A stretch of 64,000 nt of DNA from Actinoplanes campanulatus. GTDB taxonomy: Bacteria; Actinomycetota; Actinomycetes; Mycobacteriales; Micromonosporaceae. Made by a program: the position numbers and the translations under genes. Location of the stretch: the NCBI RefSeq assembly GCF_014647795.1, contig NZ_BMPW01000014.1:1-64000 (forward strand). The letters run 5' to 3'. Positions 15,229 through 23,545 of this stretch are shown piece by piece; the stretch's first letter is position 1, and every line of letters starts with the position of its first letter. Under the pieces are notes generated by a model. That model worked only from the letters and a program-made list of their open reading frames with translations. It did no database searches and was not told where the DNA came from.

Positions 15229-17169
15229 ATGGATCAGGTCCTGCTGTTCATCACGCTCGGCTTCGCCGGCGGAGCGGTGTACGCCGTGATCGCCGCGTCC
15301 ATCGTGTCCCTACACGCCGCCACCGGCGTCCTCAACTTCGCCCAGGGCTCCCTGGCCCTGTGGGGAGTGTGGGTGGTGGCCGAACTCCGGCACAGCGGCA
15401 CGCTGGTGCTGCCGGTCGGCTCGATCCCGCTCGGATCCGGGCCGATGGCGGCGTGGCCCGCTGCCGGGCTCGGGGTCCTGAGCGTGGCCGCCCTGGCGCT
15501 GGCCGCCCACCTGCTGGTGTTCCGCCCGCTGCGGACGGCGCCGCCGCTGGCGCAGGTGGTCGCCTCGGTGGGGCTGATGCTGGCCATCGCCTCGCTGGTG
15601 CCGCTGCGGTTCTCCACCGAGGGGGTGCTCGCGCCGCCGATTCTCACCGAGCGGACCCTGGAGGCGGCCGGCACGGTGATCAACGTCAGTGACCTGATCC
15701 TGCTGGCCACGGCTCTGACGGTGGCGGCGGCGCTGTCGGCCTACCTCCGGTTCACCCGGTGGGGCGTGGCCACCCGGGCGGGCGCCGAGGACGAGCTCGC
15801 CGCCCGCCTGACCGGGCTGTCGCCGGACCGGCTGGCCGCCGTCATGTGGCTTCTGACCGGCGCGGCGACCGCCCTGGTGGCGATCCTCGCGGCGCCGACG
15901 CTGGGCCTCGATCCGATCGGCTACATGTTCTACGTGCTGCCCGGGCTGGCGGCCGCGCTGCTGGCCCGGCTGACGTCGATCATGGTGGCGTGCCTGGCCG
16001 GCCTGGCCATCGGCGTCCTGCAGTCGATCCTGCTGCTGTTGAGCACCTTCGACGGCTGGCCGGTCTGGGCGCAGGCCGGCCTCGGCGACGCGGTGCCGTT
16101 CGTGATCGTGGTCGTCGCCCTGGTGATCCTGGGCCGCCGCCTTCCGGCGCGGGGCGCGCTCGGCACCGTACGCATGCCGGCCGTCGCCCTGCCCACCCGC
16201 CCGTGGCCGACGGCCGGGGTGCTGCTGGCCGCGGCCGCCCTCGCCATCGGGCTGACCTCGGGCAGCTGGCGGTTCGGCGTCGTCACCTCGATCATCATGG
16301 CCCTCATCGCCCTGTCCCTGGTGGTGCTCACCGGCTACCTGGGACAGATCTCGCTCGCCTCGATGGCCTTTGCCGGCACCGGCGGCTTCATCCTGTCCCG
16401 CGCCACCATGGCCTGGAACGTGCCGTTCCCGCTGTCGGTGCTGCTCTCGGCCGGTGTCGCGACGCTGGTCGGCGTGCTCGTCGGCCTGCCCGCGCTGCGG
16501 GTCCGCGGCGCACAGCTGGCGGTGGTGACCCTGGCCGGCGCGGTCGCCGTACAGCAGGCCGCCTTCGCCAACCCGGCACTGACCCCCTTCGAGGGCAACC
16601 TCATCGACGGGCCCACCCTGTTCGGCTGGGACCTCGCGGTACGCGACGGCACCGACCTGACCACATCGGCGTTCGCCGCGACCGTCGTCGTCATCGTCGG
16701 CGTGCTCGCCATGGCCGTGGTACGCCTGCTGGCCGGCTTCACCGGTCAGTCGTTCCTGGCGGTCCGCTCCAACGAACGCGCCGCGGCCAGCGTCGGCATC
16801 GACGTGGCCCGGGTCAAACTCGCCGGTTTCGCGCTGTCGGCCTTCCTCGCCGGCGTCGGCGGATGCCTCATCGGCTACAGCCGCTCCCAGCTGTCGGTCG
16901 AATCGTTCAACGTCATCGTCGGGCTCAGCGTCCTGTGCATGGCGTACGTCGGCGGGATCACCCGGGTCAGCGGCGCGCTCATCGCCGGGCTGATCGCCCC
17001 GCTCGGGGTGCTCTACACACTGCTCAACACGACGCTCGGCCTCGGCCACTACTACACGCTGATAGCGGCCTGCGCCCTGGTCCTGACCGCGGTGCTCAAC
17101 CCCGTCGGCATCGCCGGGGGCACCAGCGGGCTGCTGCACCGCCGTACCCCTCGAAAGGTCGTCCTGTGA
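15229..17169 (+). CDS. Fused LivH-LivM branched-chain amino acid permease
   Basis: Integral membrane protein of 646 residues joining both permease subunits in one chain. The LivH half (about residues 1-300) opens with LFITLGFAGGAVYAVIAAS and carries GVLNFAQGSLALWG, the classic LivH motif. The LivM half (about 320-640) contains GYLGQISLASMAFAGTGGF and SFLAVRSNERAAASVGIDV, the cytoplasmic loop that contacts the ATPases. Such fusions are common in actinobacteria. About 16-18 membrane segments are expected. The stop codon overlaps the GTG start of the next gene (GTGA), indicating translational coupling with LivG. Confidence 0.9.
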   Translation: MDQVLLFITLGFAGGAVYAVIAASIVSLHAATGVLNFAQGSLALWGVWVVAELRHSGTLVLPVGSIPLGSGPMAAWPAAGLGVLSVAALALAAHLLVFRPLRTAPPLAQVVASVGLMLAIASLVPLRFSTEGVLAPPILTERTLEAAGTVINVSDLILLATALTVAAALSAYLRFTRWGVATRAGAEDELAARLTGLSPDRLAAVMWLLTGAATALVAILAAPTLGLDPIGYMFYVLPGLAAALLARLTSIMVACLAGLAIGVLQSILLLLSTFDGWPVWAQAGLGDAVPFVIVVVALVILGRRLPARGALGTVRMPAVALPTRPWPTAGVLLAAAALAIGLTSGSWRFGVVTSIIMALIALSLVVLTGYLGQISLASMAFAGTGGFILSRATMAWNVPFPLSVLLSAGVATLVGVLVGLPALRVRGAQLAVVTLAGAVAVQQAAFANPALTPFEGNLIDGPTLFGWDLAVRDGTDLTTSAFAATVVVIVGVLAMAVVRLLAGFTGQSFLAVRSNERAAASVGIDVARVKLAGFALSAFLAGVGGCLIGYSRSQLSVESFNVIVGLSVLCMAYVGGITRVSGALIAGLIAPLGVLYTLLNTTLGLGHYYTLIAACALVLTAVLNPVGIAGGTSGLLHRRTPRKVVL

Positions 17170-17915
17170 ACCCACCGCTGCTGGCCACCGAGGGGCTGAC
17201 CGTCCACTACGGCGGCGTCCGGGCCAACACCGACATCGACCTGCACGCCGGGGCCGGCGAGGTGGTCGGGCTGATCGGCCCCAACGGCGCCGGCAAGACC
17301 ACCTTCGTCGACGCCGTCACCGGTTTCACCCCGTCCCACGGCACGGTCAGCGTGGCCGGACGGCGCGTCGACCGGCTCGCCCCGCACCAGCGCCGGCGCG
17401 CCGGCCTGGCCCGGACCTGGCAGGCCGGCGAGCTGTTCACCGATCTGACGGTCCGGCAGAACGTCGCCGTCGCGGGCGGCCGGGGACCGCTGCGCAACCT
17501 CTGCAACGACCTGATCGGCCGCGCCGAACCCGGCGACGACGTCGACGCCGTACTGGAGACGTTCGGGTTGCTGCCGGTCGCCGACCGCCGGCCGGGCAAG
17601 CTGAGCCTCGGCCGGCAGAAGATCGTCGGGGTGGCCCGGGCCCTGGCCGGAGCGACCCGCGTGATCCTGCTCGACGAGCCGGCCGCCGGGCTCGACACCG
17701 ACGAGAGCGCCGAATTCGGAACGCACGTCCGGGCGGTCGCCGAAACGGGCCGGGCCGTGCTGCTCATCGACCACGACATGACGCTGGTGGCCGCGATCTG
17801 CGACCGGGTGTACGTGCTGGACTACGGGGCGGTCATCGCGTCCGGGACGCCCGGCGAGGTCCTCGCTGATCCCGCGGTGCGGACCGCGTACCTCGGATCG
17901 GAGCTCGTGCCGTGA
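17166..17915 (+). CDS. LivG-type ABC transporter ATPase
   Basis: Cytoplasmic ATPase of 249 residues energising the fused permease. Walker A is GPNGAGKTTF, followed by the LivG-typical RRAGLARTWQAGELFTDLTV region; the signature loop appears as KLSLGRQKIVGVARAL, a slight deviation from LSGGQ, and Walker B as RVILLDEPAAGLD with DHDM as the H-loop. GTG at 17166 overlaps the permease stop. LivG members usually carry a long insert after Walker A, which is shortened here. Its own stop overlaps the next GTG, completing a tightly coupled operon. Confidence 0.9.
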   Translation: MNPPLLATEGLTVHYGGVRANTDIDLHAGAGEVVGLIGPNGAGKTTFVDAVTGFTPSHGTVSVAGRRVDRLAPHQRRRAGLARTWQAGELFTDLTVRQNVAVAGGRGPLRNLCNDLIGRAEPGDDVDAVLETFGLLPVADRRPGKLSLGRQKIVGVARALAGATRVILLDEPAAGLDTDESAEFGTHVRAVAETGRAVLLIDHDMTLVAAICDRVYVLDYGAVIASGTPGEVLADPAVRTAYLGSELVP

Positions 17916-18634
17916 CCGAAATGCTGCGGCTGGACGCCGTCACCGCCGGCTATGCCGGCATCCCCGCCGTGCGCGACATCGGCCTGAGCGTCGCCTCCGG
18001 CGAGATCGTGGCGATGCTCGGCCCCAACGGCGCCGGCAAGACGACCACTTTGCGGACCGCGGCCGGCATTCTCACGCCGATGACCGGTACGGTCTCCGCG
18101 TTCGGCCGGCCGCTGCGCAGACGGCTGGAACAGAACGCGCGCGCCGGCCTGGTCCTGGTGCCCGACACAAGGGGTGTTTTCCACAGCCTGACGGTCCGCG
18201 AGAATCTGACCCTCGCCCGGCGCCGCAACGACAACCTGGACGAGGTCCTCGACCTGTTCCCCGCGCTGCGCGAGCTGATGGGGCGCCGGTGCGGCCGGCT
18301 GTCCGGCGGTGAACAGCAGATGCTCGCCCTCGCCAAGGCGCTCGTGCACCGGCCGCGGGTGCTGCTGATCGACGAGATGAGCATGGGGCTGGCGCCGGTC
18401 GCGGTCCAGGCCCTGCTGCCCAGCATCCGGGCGCTGGCCGACCGGTTCTCCGTCGGCGTCCTGCTCGTCGAGCAGCACATCGATCTCGCCCTGTCGATCG
18501 CCGACCGCGCCGTCGTCCTGCACCACGGCCGGATCGTGCTGACCGGTCCGGCGGCCGAGCTACGCGCCGACCGCAACGCCGTCGCCGAGGCCTACTTCGG
18601 CGCGTCCCCCACACACGACAGCAGCCCCGCCTGA
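17912..18634 (+). CDS. LivF-type ABC transporter ATPase
   Basis: Second ATPase of the transporter, 240 residues. Motifs: Walker A GPNGAGKTTTLR, signature RLSGGEQQMLALAKAL, Walker B VLLIDEMSMGLAP (the LivF-type MSMGLAP) and the switch histidine in VEQHIDLAL. VPDTRGVFHSLTVRENLTLA is the usual LivF mid-segment. The GTG overlaps the livG stop (GTGA). Last recognisable gene of the operon; no terminator hairpin is evident after the stop. No regulator gene is adjacent, so control is not visible. Confidence 0.9.
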   Translation: MTEMLRLDAVTAGYAGIPAVRDIGLSVASGEIVAMLGPNGAGKTTTLRTAAGILTPMTGTVSAFGRPLRRRLEQNARAGLVLVPDTRGVFHSLTVRENLTLARRRNDNLDEVLDLFPALRELMGRRCGRLSGGEQQMLALAKALVHRPRVLLIDEMSMGLAPVAVQALLPSIRALADRFSVGVLLVEQHIDLALSIADRAVVLHHGRIVLTGPAAELRADRNAVAEAYFGASPTHDSSPA

Positions 18635-18766
18635 CCGCGGACCGGCAGTTCCTGGTGGAGTACTCAGTGCTCGAACTGCTGTCGCGCCAGGAGCGCCGGC
18701 ACATGCGCATGCGGCAGCCGGCCGGCGCGGTCGTGCTCAGCCAGAGGGCAATGCGGAGCAGAGGGC
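18635..18766. other. Short intergenic stretch with possible gene debris
   Basis: Between livF and a convergent small gene. The plus strand could encode a run reading like DRQFLVEYSVLELLSRQERR, with no start or domain, so it may be leftover coding sequence. No function supported. Confidence 0.25.
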
Positions 18767-18934
18767 TCAACGGGTGCGGCGGGCGACCACCGCACCGGCC
18801 AGGGTGAGGGCCGCGCCTATCGCGACCAGCACCACCGAATCGGCGACCGTCAGCCCGAGCCCGACCAGGCCGATGCCGAGCATGGAGAGGGCGTAGCTCT
18901 TCGGGTCTTCCCACGGACGGCGACGGTCTGCCAT
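18767..18934 (-). CDS. Small two-span membrane protein (55 aa)
   Basis: Fifty-five residues: a charged start (MADRRRPWEDPKS), then two hydrophobic stretches, roughly residues 16-32 and 33-49, separated by a short turn, and a basic tail ending RRTR. No family recognised. The ATG has an excellent GAGGAG ribosome binding site five bases away, and the gene starts nine bases after the stop of the upstream DUF3592-like gene, so the pair forms an operon. The N-terminal positive charges predict a cytoplasmic start. It is too short to be noticed by most gene callers, but the ribosome binding site, coupling and codon use support it. Confidence 0.65.
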   Translation of the reverse strand: MADRRRPWEDPKSYALSMLGIGLVGLGLTVADSVVLVAIGAALTLAGAVVARRTR

Positions 18935-18943
18935 CGATACTCC

Positions 18944-19468
18944 TCAGCGTTGAGGCGGAACGGCGCCCCGCCGTTGCCGCCGTTCCCATCGAAACTGATA
19001 GACCCACCCCCAGGCGAGGGCGCCACCCATGATGCTGACGAACAGCCCGAGGATGATCATCTTCCAGGAGTTGAGGCAGTGGAGGGAGTCGTCGGCGCCC
19101 CCGACGGCGGTGACGAACTCGGCCGGCCGGACCGGGTCGACCTTGAGCTCCATCGTCGTCGCGTTCTCCGGGCGACAGAGGTCGTCGACCCGGCACTCCG
19201 TCCGCACCCGGTAAGCACGGCCCTGGAAGTCGTAGCTCACCCACACCGTGGGTGGGGCACCCTTGCTCCGGCTGGAGCGGTAGTCGCTCAGGCGGGCGGT
19301 CACCGCCTCGCCCTCCCGCTCCAGCCGGTCGGCCTTGACCGTCGAACCGACTTTGACCCCGATCCCGCCGACCAGCCCGGTCAGCCCCGCGCCCAGAAAG
19401 ACGACGGCTCCCAGGATGAGCAGTAGGCGCGAGCGCCAGGTCCAGTCCCCCGGCTTCGGCTCTCCCAT
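18944..19468 (-). CDS. DUF3592-like membrane protein
   Basis: Membrane protein of 174 residues with two spans: about residues 13-35 (LLLILGAVVFLGAGLTGLVG) and about 138-158 (MIILGLFVSIMGGALAWGWV). The ~100 residues between them form a soluble beta-rich domain, with EGEAVTARLSDY, VWVSYDFQGRAYRVRTECRV and KVDPVRPAEFV, the pattern of DUF3592. Four cysteines in and near this loop suggest it faces outside. The ATG at 19468 is chosen because AAGGGAG precedes it. First gene of a two-gene unit with the 55-residue membrane protein. Function unknown. Confidence 0.7.
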   Translation of the reverse strand: MGEPKPGDWTWRSRLLLILGAVVFLGAGLTGLVGGIGVKVGSTVKADRLEREGEAVTARLSDYRSSRSKGAPPTVWVSYDFQGRAYRVRTECRVDDLCRPENATTMELKVDPVRPAEFVTAVGGADDSLHCLNSWKMIILGLFVSIMGGALAWGWVYQFRWERRQRRGAVPPQR

Positions 19469-19689
19469 CGGCACAGCTCCCTTACGGTCCGGACGCACGA
19501 GCAGAGATCCACCCGTGCGTCCGGAGAGACGTTATTGCCCCGGCTTCTGTTCGACCAGAGGCCACTTGAACGGATCGGTGAACGGGATGTCGTACGGCAG
19601 GACCCCGCTGGGGCAAGCCGCCGCACACCAGGTGGTCTGGGCAACCCCTCCGCCGATCGCGGTCCCGACGGCAGCCTTGTCCCACCGAC
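19469..19689. other. Intergenic region before a truncated gene
   Basis: About 220 bases containing the promoter side of the DUF3592-like operon (minus strand) and sequence directly 5' of the truncated secreted-protein domain. In the frame of that domain there are stop codons at about 19567 and 19579, which shows its N-terminus is missing. Confidence 0.35.
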
Positions 19690-20283
19690 TTCGGGCTCGC
19701 GGCCACGCCGGCCCTCAGCGGCTACACCGTCACCGAGGAAGCCGTCGGATGGACACCCGCCGGCACCGTGCTGGCGCTCACCGGCGACGAGGCGCTGACC
19801 AAGGTGACCCTGCCGTTCCCGGTGACCCACTACGGCAACACCTACACCTCGATGTGGGTCGACACGAACGGTCTGGTCGCCTACACCGACCCGGGGACAC
19901 CGTCGTCCGACGCGTGGCCGATCCCGTCTCCGCGCAACCCCGAGGAGCCGAACGACGCGGTCTACCCGTTCTGGCACGACTGGGTGGTCGACTCCTCGGC
20001 CAGCGTCCGCACCGCGACCCGCGGCACGGCACCGGCCCGGCAGTTCGTCGTCGAGTGGCGCAACGTGGCCTCCTACGAGGACCCCAACACCCGGGTGTCG
20101 TTCCAGCTGATCATCGATGAGGGCGGCGGTTACCGGTTCGCCTACGCCGACATCGACGGCACGGGCGGCGGCGCCACCATCGGCATCGAGAACGAGGACG
20201 GGACGACAGCCATCCAGTACGCCTACCGAGCGCCCGTCCTGCGCCCGGGTCTGGGGCTGCGGTTCACCGCTCCGACCGCCTGA
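19690..20283 (+). pseudogene. 5'-truncated C-terminal domain of a secreted protein
   Basis: The frame encodes about 197 residues beginning TDFGLAATPALSGYTVTEEA and continuing as a beta-sandwich module seen at the C-terminus of large actinobacterial secreted proteins, for example subtilase-type proteins: VLALTGDEALTKVTLPFPVT, YGNTYTSMWVDTNGLVAYTD, VYPFWHDWVVDSSASV, and FQLIIDEGGGYRFAYADIDG. No signal peptide, catalytic domain or ribosome binding site is present, and stops lie shortly upstream in the same frame. A GTG at 19768 could still give a 171-residue cytosolic product, but the most likely reading is a remnant. A strong terminator follows the stop, so the original 3' end is intact. Confidence 0.55.
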
Positions 20284-20330
20284 ACGTGGGAAAGCCCCGG
20301 ATCACACCGATCCGGGGCCTCCCCACGTTC
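20282..20330 (+). terminator. Two-tier terminator hairpin
   Basis: Outer stem GAACGTGGG with CCCACGTTC (9 bp) and inner stem GCCCCGGATC with GATCCGGGGC (10 bp, 5-base loop), starting within the stop codon of the preceding gene. It would insulate the downstream helicase gene. Confidence 0.75.
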
Positions 20331-20402
20331 GCCCGAGGCCGGCCTCCCATGCGACTGAGCTGCCAGATACCCCGTACCGATGGGTCGGGTTTCGGTCTGG
20401 AA

Positions 20403-20408
20403 TAGGGT
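20403..20408 (+). promoter_or_regulatory. -10 box of a leaderless promoter
   Basis: TAGGGT ends six bases before the ATG at 20415; no ribosome binding site is visible. Confidence 0.45.
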
Positions 20409-20414
20409 TTGGGC

Positions 20415-22067
20415 ATGGAACGTGATCCGTCTGAGTCCGAAGCGGGTTTCGCCGGACTGGGGTTGCGGGCGGAACTGCTCCGTGCGTTGACCAATCTGGG
20501 CTATGAGGAACCGACACCGATCCAGCAGGGGGCGATCCCGCCGCTGATCGCCGGTGACGACCTGGTCGGGCAGGCCGCGACCGGTACGGGTAAGACCGCC
20601 GCCTTCGCGCTGCCGCTGTTGCAGGGGCTGGTGCCCGCCGGGCGGGACGCCGGGCCGTCGGCACTGGTGCTGGTGCCGACCCGGGAGCTTGCTGAGCAGG
20701 TGTCGCAGGCGGTCCACCGGTACGGCCGTGACCTGGGTGTCCGGGTGTTGCCGGTGTACGGCGGACAGCCCATCGGCCGCCAGTTGCAGGTGCTGAACCG
20801 TGGGGTGGACGTGGTCGTCGGCACGCCGGGTCGGGTGCTGGACCACATCGAGCGGGAGACGCTGCGGCTGGGCGACATCCGGACCGTCGTGCTGGACGAG
20901 GCCGACGAGATGCTCGACATGGGGTTCGCCGAGGATATCGAGGCGATCCTGGCCGAGACGCCGGAATCCCGCCAGACGGTGTTGTTCTCCGCGACGATGC
21001 CGCCCCGCATCGACGGCATCGCCCGCCGACACCTGCGGAATCCGACGCGGATCACGATGGGCCGCAAGGCGGTCGAGCCGGGTGAGCTGCCGCTGGTCCG
21101 GCAGAGCGCCTATGTCGTGGCGCGGGCGCACCGGGCGGCGGCGCTGGGGCGGATCCTCGATGTGGAGACGCCGACGGCGGCGATCGTCTTCTGCCGGACC
21201 CGCGAAGAGGTCGACCAGGTCACCGAGACGCTGAACGGGCGCGGCTACCGGGCGGAGGCGCTGCACGGCGGCATGAGCCAGGACCAGCGGGACCGGGTGA
21301 TGGGCCGGCTGCGCGGCGGCAGCACCGAGTTGCTGGTGGCGACGGATGTGGCGGCGCGCGGGCTGGACGTGGAGCAGCTGACCCACGTGATCAATTTCAA
21401 CGTGCCGGTGGCGCCTGAGGCCTATGTGCACCGGATCGGCCGGGTGGGGCGGGCCGGGCGCGAGGGGTGCGCGATCACCCTGGCGGAGCCGCGTGAGCAG
21501 CGGATGCTCAAGGCGATCGAGCGGCTCACCGGGCAGCGGATCACTCTGGAGAAGCTGCCGACGGTCACCGATCTGCGGGCGCGGCGGCTGGAGGTGACGC
21601 GTACGGCGTTGCAGGCCTGCCTGGAAGGCGATGATCTGGAGCGGTTCCGGGTGGTGCTGGACTCGCTGACCGACGAGTTCGATGTCGAGAACGTGGCGCT
21701 GGCCGCGGTGAAACTGCTGCACGAGGCGGCGGGCGGTGACCGTGACGAGGACGAGATCCCGACGCCGTCGCTGCCGCCGGAGGGCCGTAGGGCCCCGGCC
21801 CGCGACAACCGGGCGCCCGGCGGAAAGGTGGCCCGGCTGTTCTTCGGGGTCGGCCGCCGGGCGGGGGTTCGTCCGCAGGATCTGGTCGGGGCGATCGCCG
21901 GTGAGGCCGGGCTGAATTCCCGGGACATTGGCGCGATTCAGATCACCGACCGGTTCTCGCTGGTGGAGGTGCCGGAGCAGACCGCGGACCGGGTGATCGC
22001 GGCGATGCAGCGGGCCACCATCCGTGGCCGGCGCCCGACGGTCCGCCGGGAGCGGTTCGCCCGCTGA
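20415..22067 (+). CDS. DEAD-box ATP-dependent RNA helicase with DbpA-type RNA-binding domain
   Basis: Cytoplasmic RNA helicase of 550 residues that remodels structured RNA or ribosomal precursors. The helicase motifs are in order: Q motif (ALTNLGYEEPTPIQQGAI), I (ATGTGKT), Ia (PTRELAEQ), II (VLDEADEML), III (SATM), V (ATDVAARGLDV) and VI (HRIGRVGRAG). The last ~80 residues are a DbpA/CsdA-type RNA-binding domain (VARLFFGVGRRAGVRPQDLV, ending RRERFAR). A TTG lies six bases upstream in frame, but the ATG at 20415 has a -10 at leaderless distance and begins the protein naturally. A terminator shared with the convergent transporter gene follows. Confidence 0.93.
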   Translation: MERDPSESEAGFAGLGLRAELLRALTNLGYEEPTPIQQGAIPPLIAGDDLVGQAATGTGKTAAFALPLLQGLVPAGRDAGPSALVLVPTRELAEQVSQAVHRYGRDLGVRVLPVYGGQPIGRQLQVLNRGVDVVVGTPGRVLDHIERETLRLGDIRTVVLDEADEMLDMGFAEDIEAILAETPESRQTVLFSATMPPRIDGIARRHLRNPTRITMGRKAVEPGELPLVRQSAYVVARAHRAAALGRILDVETPTAAIVFCRTREEVDQVTETLNGRGYRAEALHGGMSQDQRDRVMGRLRGGSTELLVATDVAARGLDVEQLTHVINFNVPVAPEAYVHRIGRVGRAGREGCAITLAEPREQRMLKAIERLTGQRITLEKLPTVTDLRARRLEVTRTALQACLEGDDLERFRVVLDSLTDEFDVENVALAAVKLLHEAAGGDRDEDEIPTPSLPPEGRRAPARDNRAPGGKVARLFFGVGRRAGVRPQDLVGAIAGEAGLNSRDIGAIQITDRFSLVEVPEQTADRVIAAMQRATIRGRRPTVRRERFAR

Positions 22068-22072
22068 AAGGG

Positions 22073-22106
22073 GCTGGCCGCCGTGTACCTGGTCACGGCG
22101 GCCGGC
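22073..22106. terminator. Bidirectional terminator between convergent genes
   Basis: A 13-bp stem (GCTGGCCGCCGTG with its complement, one G-T pair) and an 8-base loop lie in the 45-base gap between the helicase stop and the transporter stop, serving both directions. Confidence 0.7.
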
Positions 22107-22112
22107 TGAGGG

Positions 22113-23447
22113 TCAGTCGAGGGTGCGGTCGTGGTTCAGTGACGTCCGGGCGGTCTCGCGGGCGGCCAGGACCGCCACGATGGTGAGCACCGACGCGATC
22201 GTCATGTAGACGGCCACGGCCGTGGTGTTCGGCTGGTCGACGTCGCCGAGCAGTTTGAGCGCGATGATCGGTGCGAGGGCGCCGGCCAGGATCGAGGCGA
22301 GCTGGTAGCCGACGGACGCGCCGGTGTAGCGGACCGAGGTGCCGAACAGTTCGGAGAAGAAGGCGGCCTGCGGGGCGTACATGAGGGTGTGCAGGAGGAG
22401 TCCGACCACGACGGCGATCGCGATCTTTCCTGAGTCGCGGCTGCCGATCAGGTCGAAGAAGACGTACATCCAGACGGCGAGGCCGACGGCGCCGATCAGG
22501 TAGAGGGGGCGGCGGCCGACCCGGTCGGAGAGGGCGCCGACCAGGGGGATGACGAAGAACTGCACACCCGAGCCGATGAGCAGGGCGGAAAGGATCATGC
22601 TCTTGTCGGCGGCGCTTCCGGCGTACGTCGTCAGGTAGGTGATGGAGATGACGGTGACCAGGTAGTAGCCGATGTTCTCGGCCAGCCGCATGCCCATCGC
22701 GATGAGGACCTCGCGCGGGTAGCGGCGGATCACTTCGAGCAGCGGCTGGTGGGTCCGGTCGCCGAGCTTCGCCTGCGCCTGCTTGAAGACCGGGGACTCC
22801 TCGATGCTGAGCCGCACCCACAGGCCGACCAGTACGAGGACGGCGCTGAGCAGGAACGGGATGCGCCAGCCCCACGCCTTGAACGCCTCGTCCGACTGGA
22901 CCAGGGCGAGCAGCCAGAGGATGCCGGTGGCGAGCAGGTTGCCGAGGGCGACGCCGGCCTGCGGCCAGGAGGACCAGAATCCGCGGCGGGCGTCGTCGCC
23001 GTGTTCGGCGGCCATCAGCACGGCGCCGCCCCATTCGCCGCCTACGGCGAAACCCTGCGCGAGACGGCAGGCGAGCAGCAGGATCGGGGCGGCGACACCG
23101 ATCGAGGCGTACGTCGGGAGCAGGCCGATCGCCACGGTCGCCAGTCCCATCACGAACAGTGAGACGACGAGCATCTTCTTGCGGCCGACCCGGTCGCCGA
23201 AGTGCCCGAAGACGATGCCGCCGAGGGGCCGGGCGACGAAGCCGAGCGCGTAGGTGCCGAAGGACAGCAGGGTGCCGGTGACGGGGTCGGACGACGGGAA
23301 GAACAGGGCGCCGAAGACGAGGGCGGCCGCCGAGCCGTAGAGGAAGAAGTCGTACCACTCGACGGCGGTGCCGACCAGGGATGCGAAGACGACCTTGACG
23401 ATGGGGGCACGGTCGGTTCCGGCCCGCGCCGCTGCGATGGTGGGCAT
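22113..23447 (-). CDS. Metabolite:H+ symporter (MHS family, MFS)
   Basis: Inner-membrane proton symporter of 444 residues with twelve predicted spans. MHS-family marks are VVFASLVGTAVEWYDFFLYG at the start, RPLGGIVFGHFGDRVGRKKM, RLAQGFAVGGEWGGAVLMAA and the second-half GALSDRVGRRPLYLIGAV. Relatives carry shikimate, citrate, alpha-ketoglutarate, proline or other organic acids. GAAAGGA precedes the ATG at 23447; the upstream in-frame extension is not coding-like. It follows the GAF/PucR regulator gene by 98 bases on the same strand, and a monocarboxylate permease is divergent from that regulator, so all three probably belong to one organic-acid uptake locus. Confidence 0.88.
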   Translation of the reverse strand: MPTIAAARAGTDRAPIVKVVFASLVGTAVEWYDFFLYGSAAALVFGALFFPSSDPVTGTLLSFGTYALGFVARPLGGIVFGHFGDRVGRKKMLVVSLFVMGLATVAIGLLPTYASIGVAAPILLLACRLAQGFAVGGEWGGAVLMAAEHGDDARRGFWSSWPQAGVALGNLLATGILWLLALVQSDEAFKAWGWRIPFLLSAVLVLVGLWVRLSIEESPVFKQAQAKLGDRTHQPLLEVIRRYPREVLIAMGMRLAENIGYYLVTVISITYLTTYAGSAADKSMILSALLIGSGVQFFVIPLVGALSDRVGRRPLYLIGAVGLAVWMYVFFDLIGSRDSGKIAIAVVVGLLLHTLMYAPQAAFFSELFGTSVRYTGASVGYQLASILAGALAPIIALKLLGDVDQPNTTAVAVYMTIASVLTIVAVLAARETARTSLNHDRTLD

Positions 23448-23545
23448 GGGTGGTCCTTTCTCCAGCGGGGTATCGCCGACCGTAGGTCTTCCGGGTCCGG
23501 TAGCCCATGGATCGGATCCACACATTGAGGTGCGTGCCGGTGTGG

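Noticed and set aside
15310-17175. Minus-strand open frame of about 620 codons
   Set aside because: Antisense to the LivH-LivM permease; highly charged, repetitive composition typical of the reverse of membrane-protein genes.
18072-19244. Minus-strand open frame of 390 codons across livF and the DUF3592-like gene
   Set aside because: It mixes antisense of livF with out-of-frame sequence of the two small membrane genes, which have good ribosome binding sites of their own.
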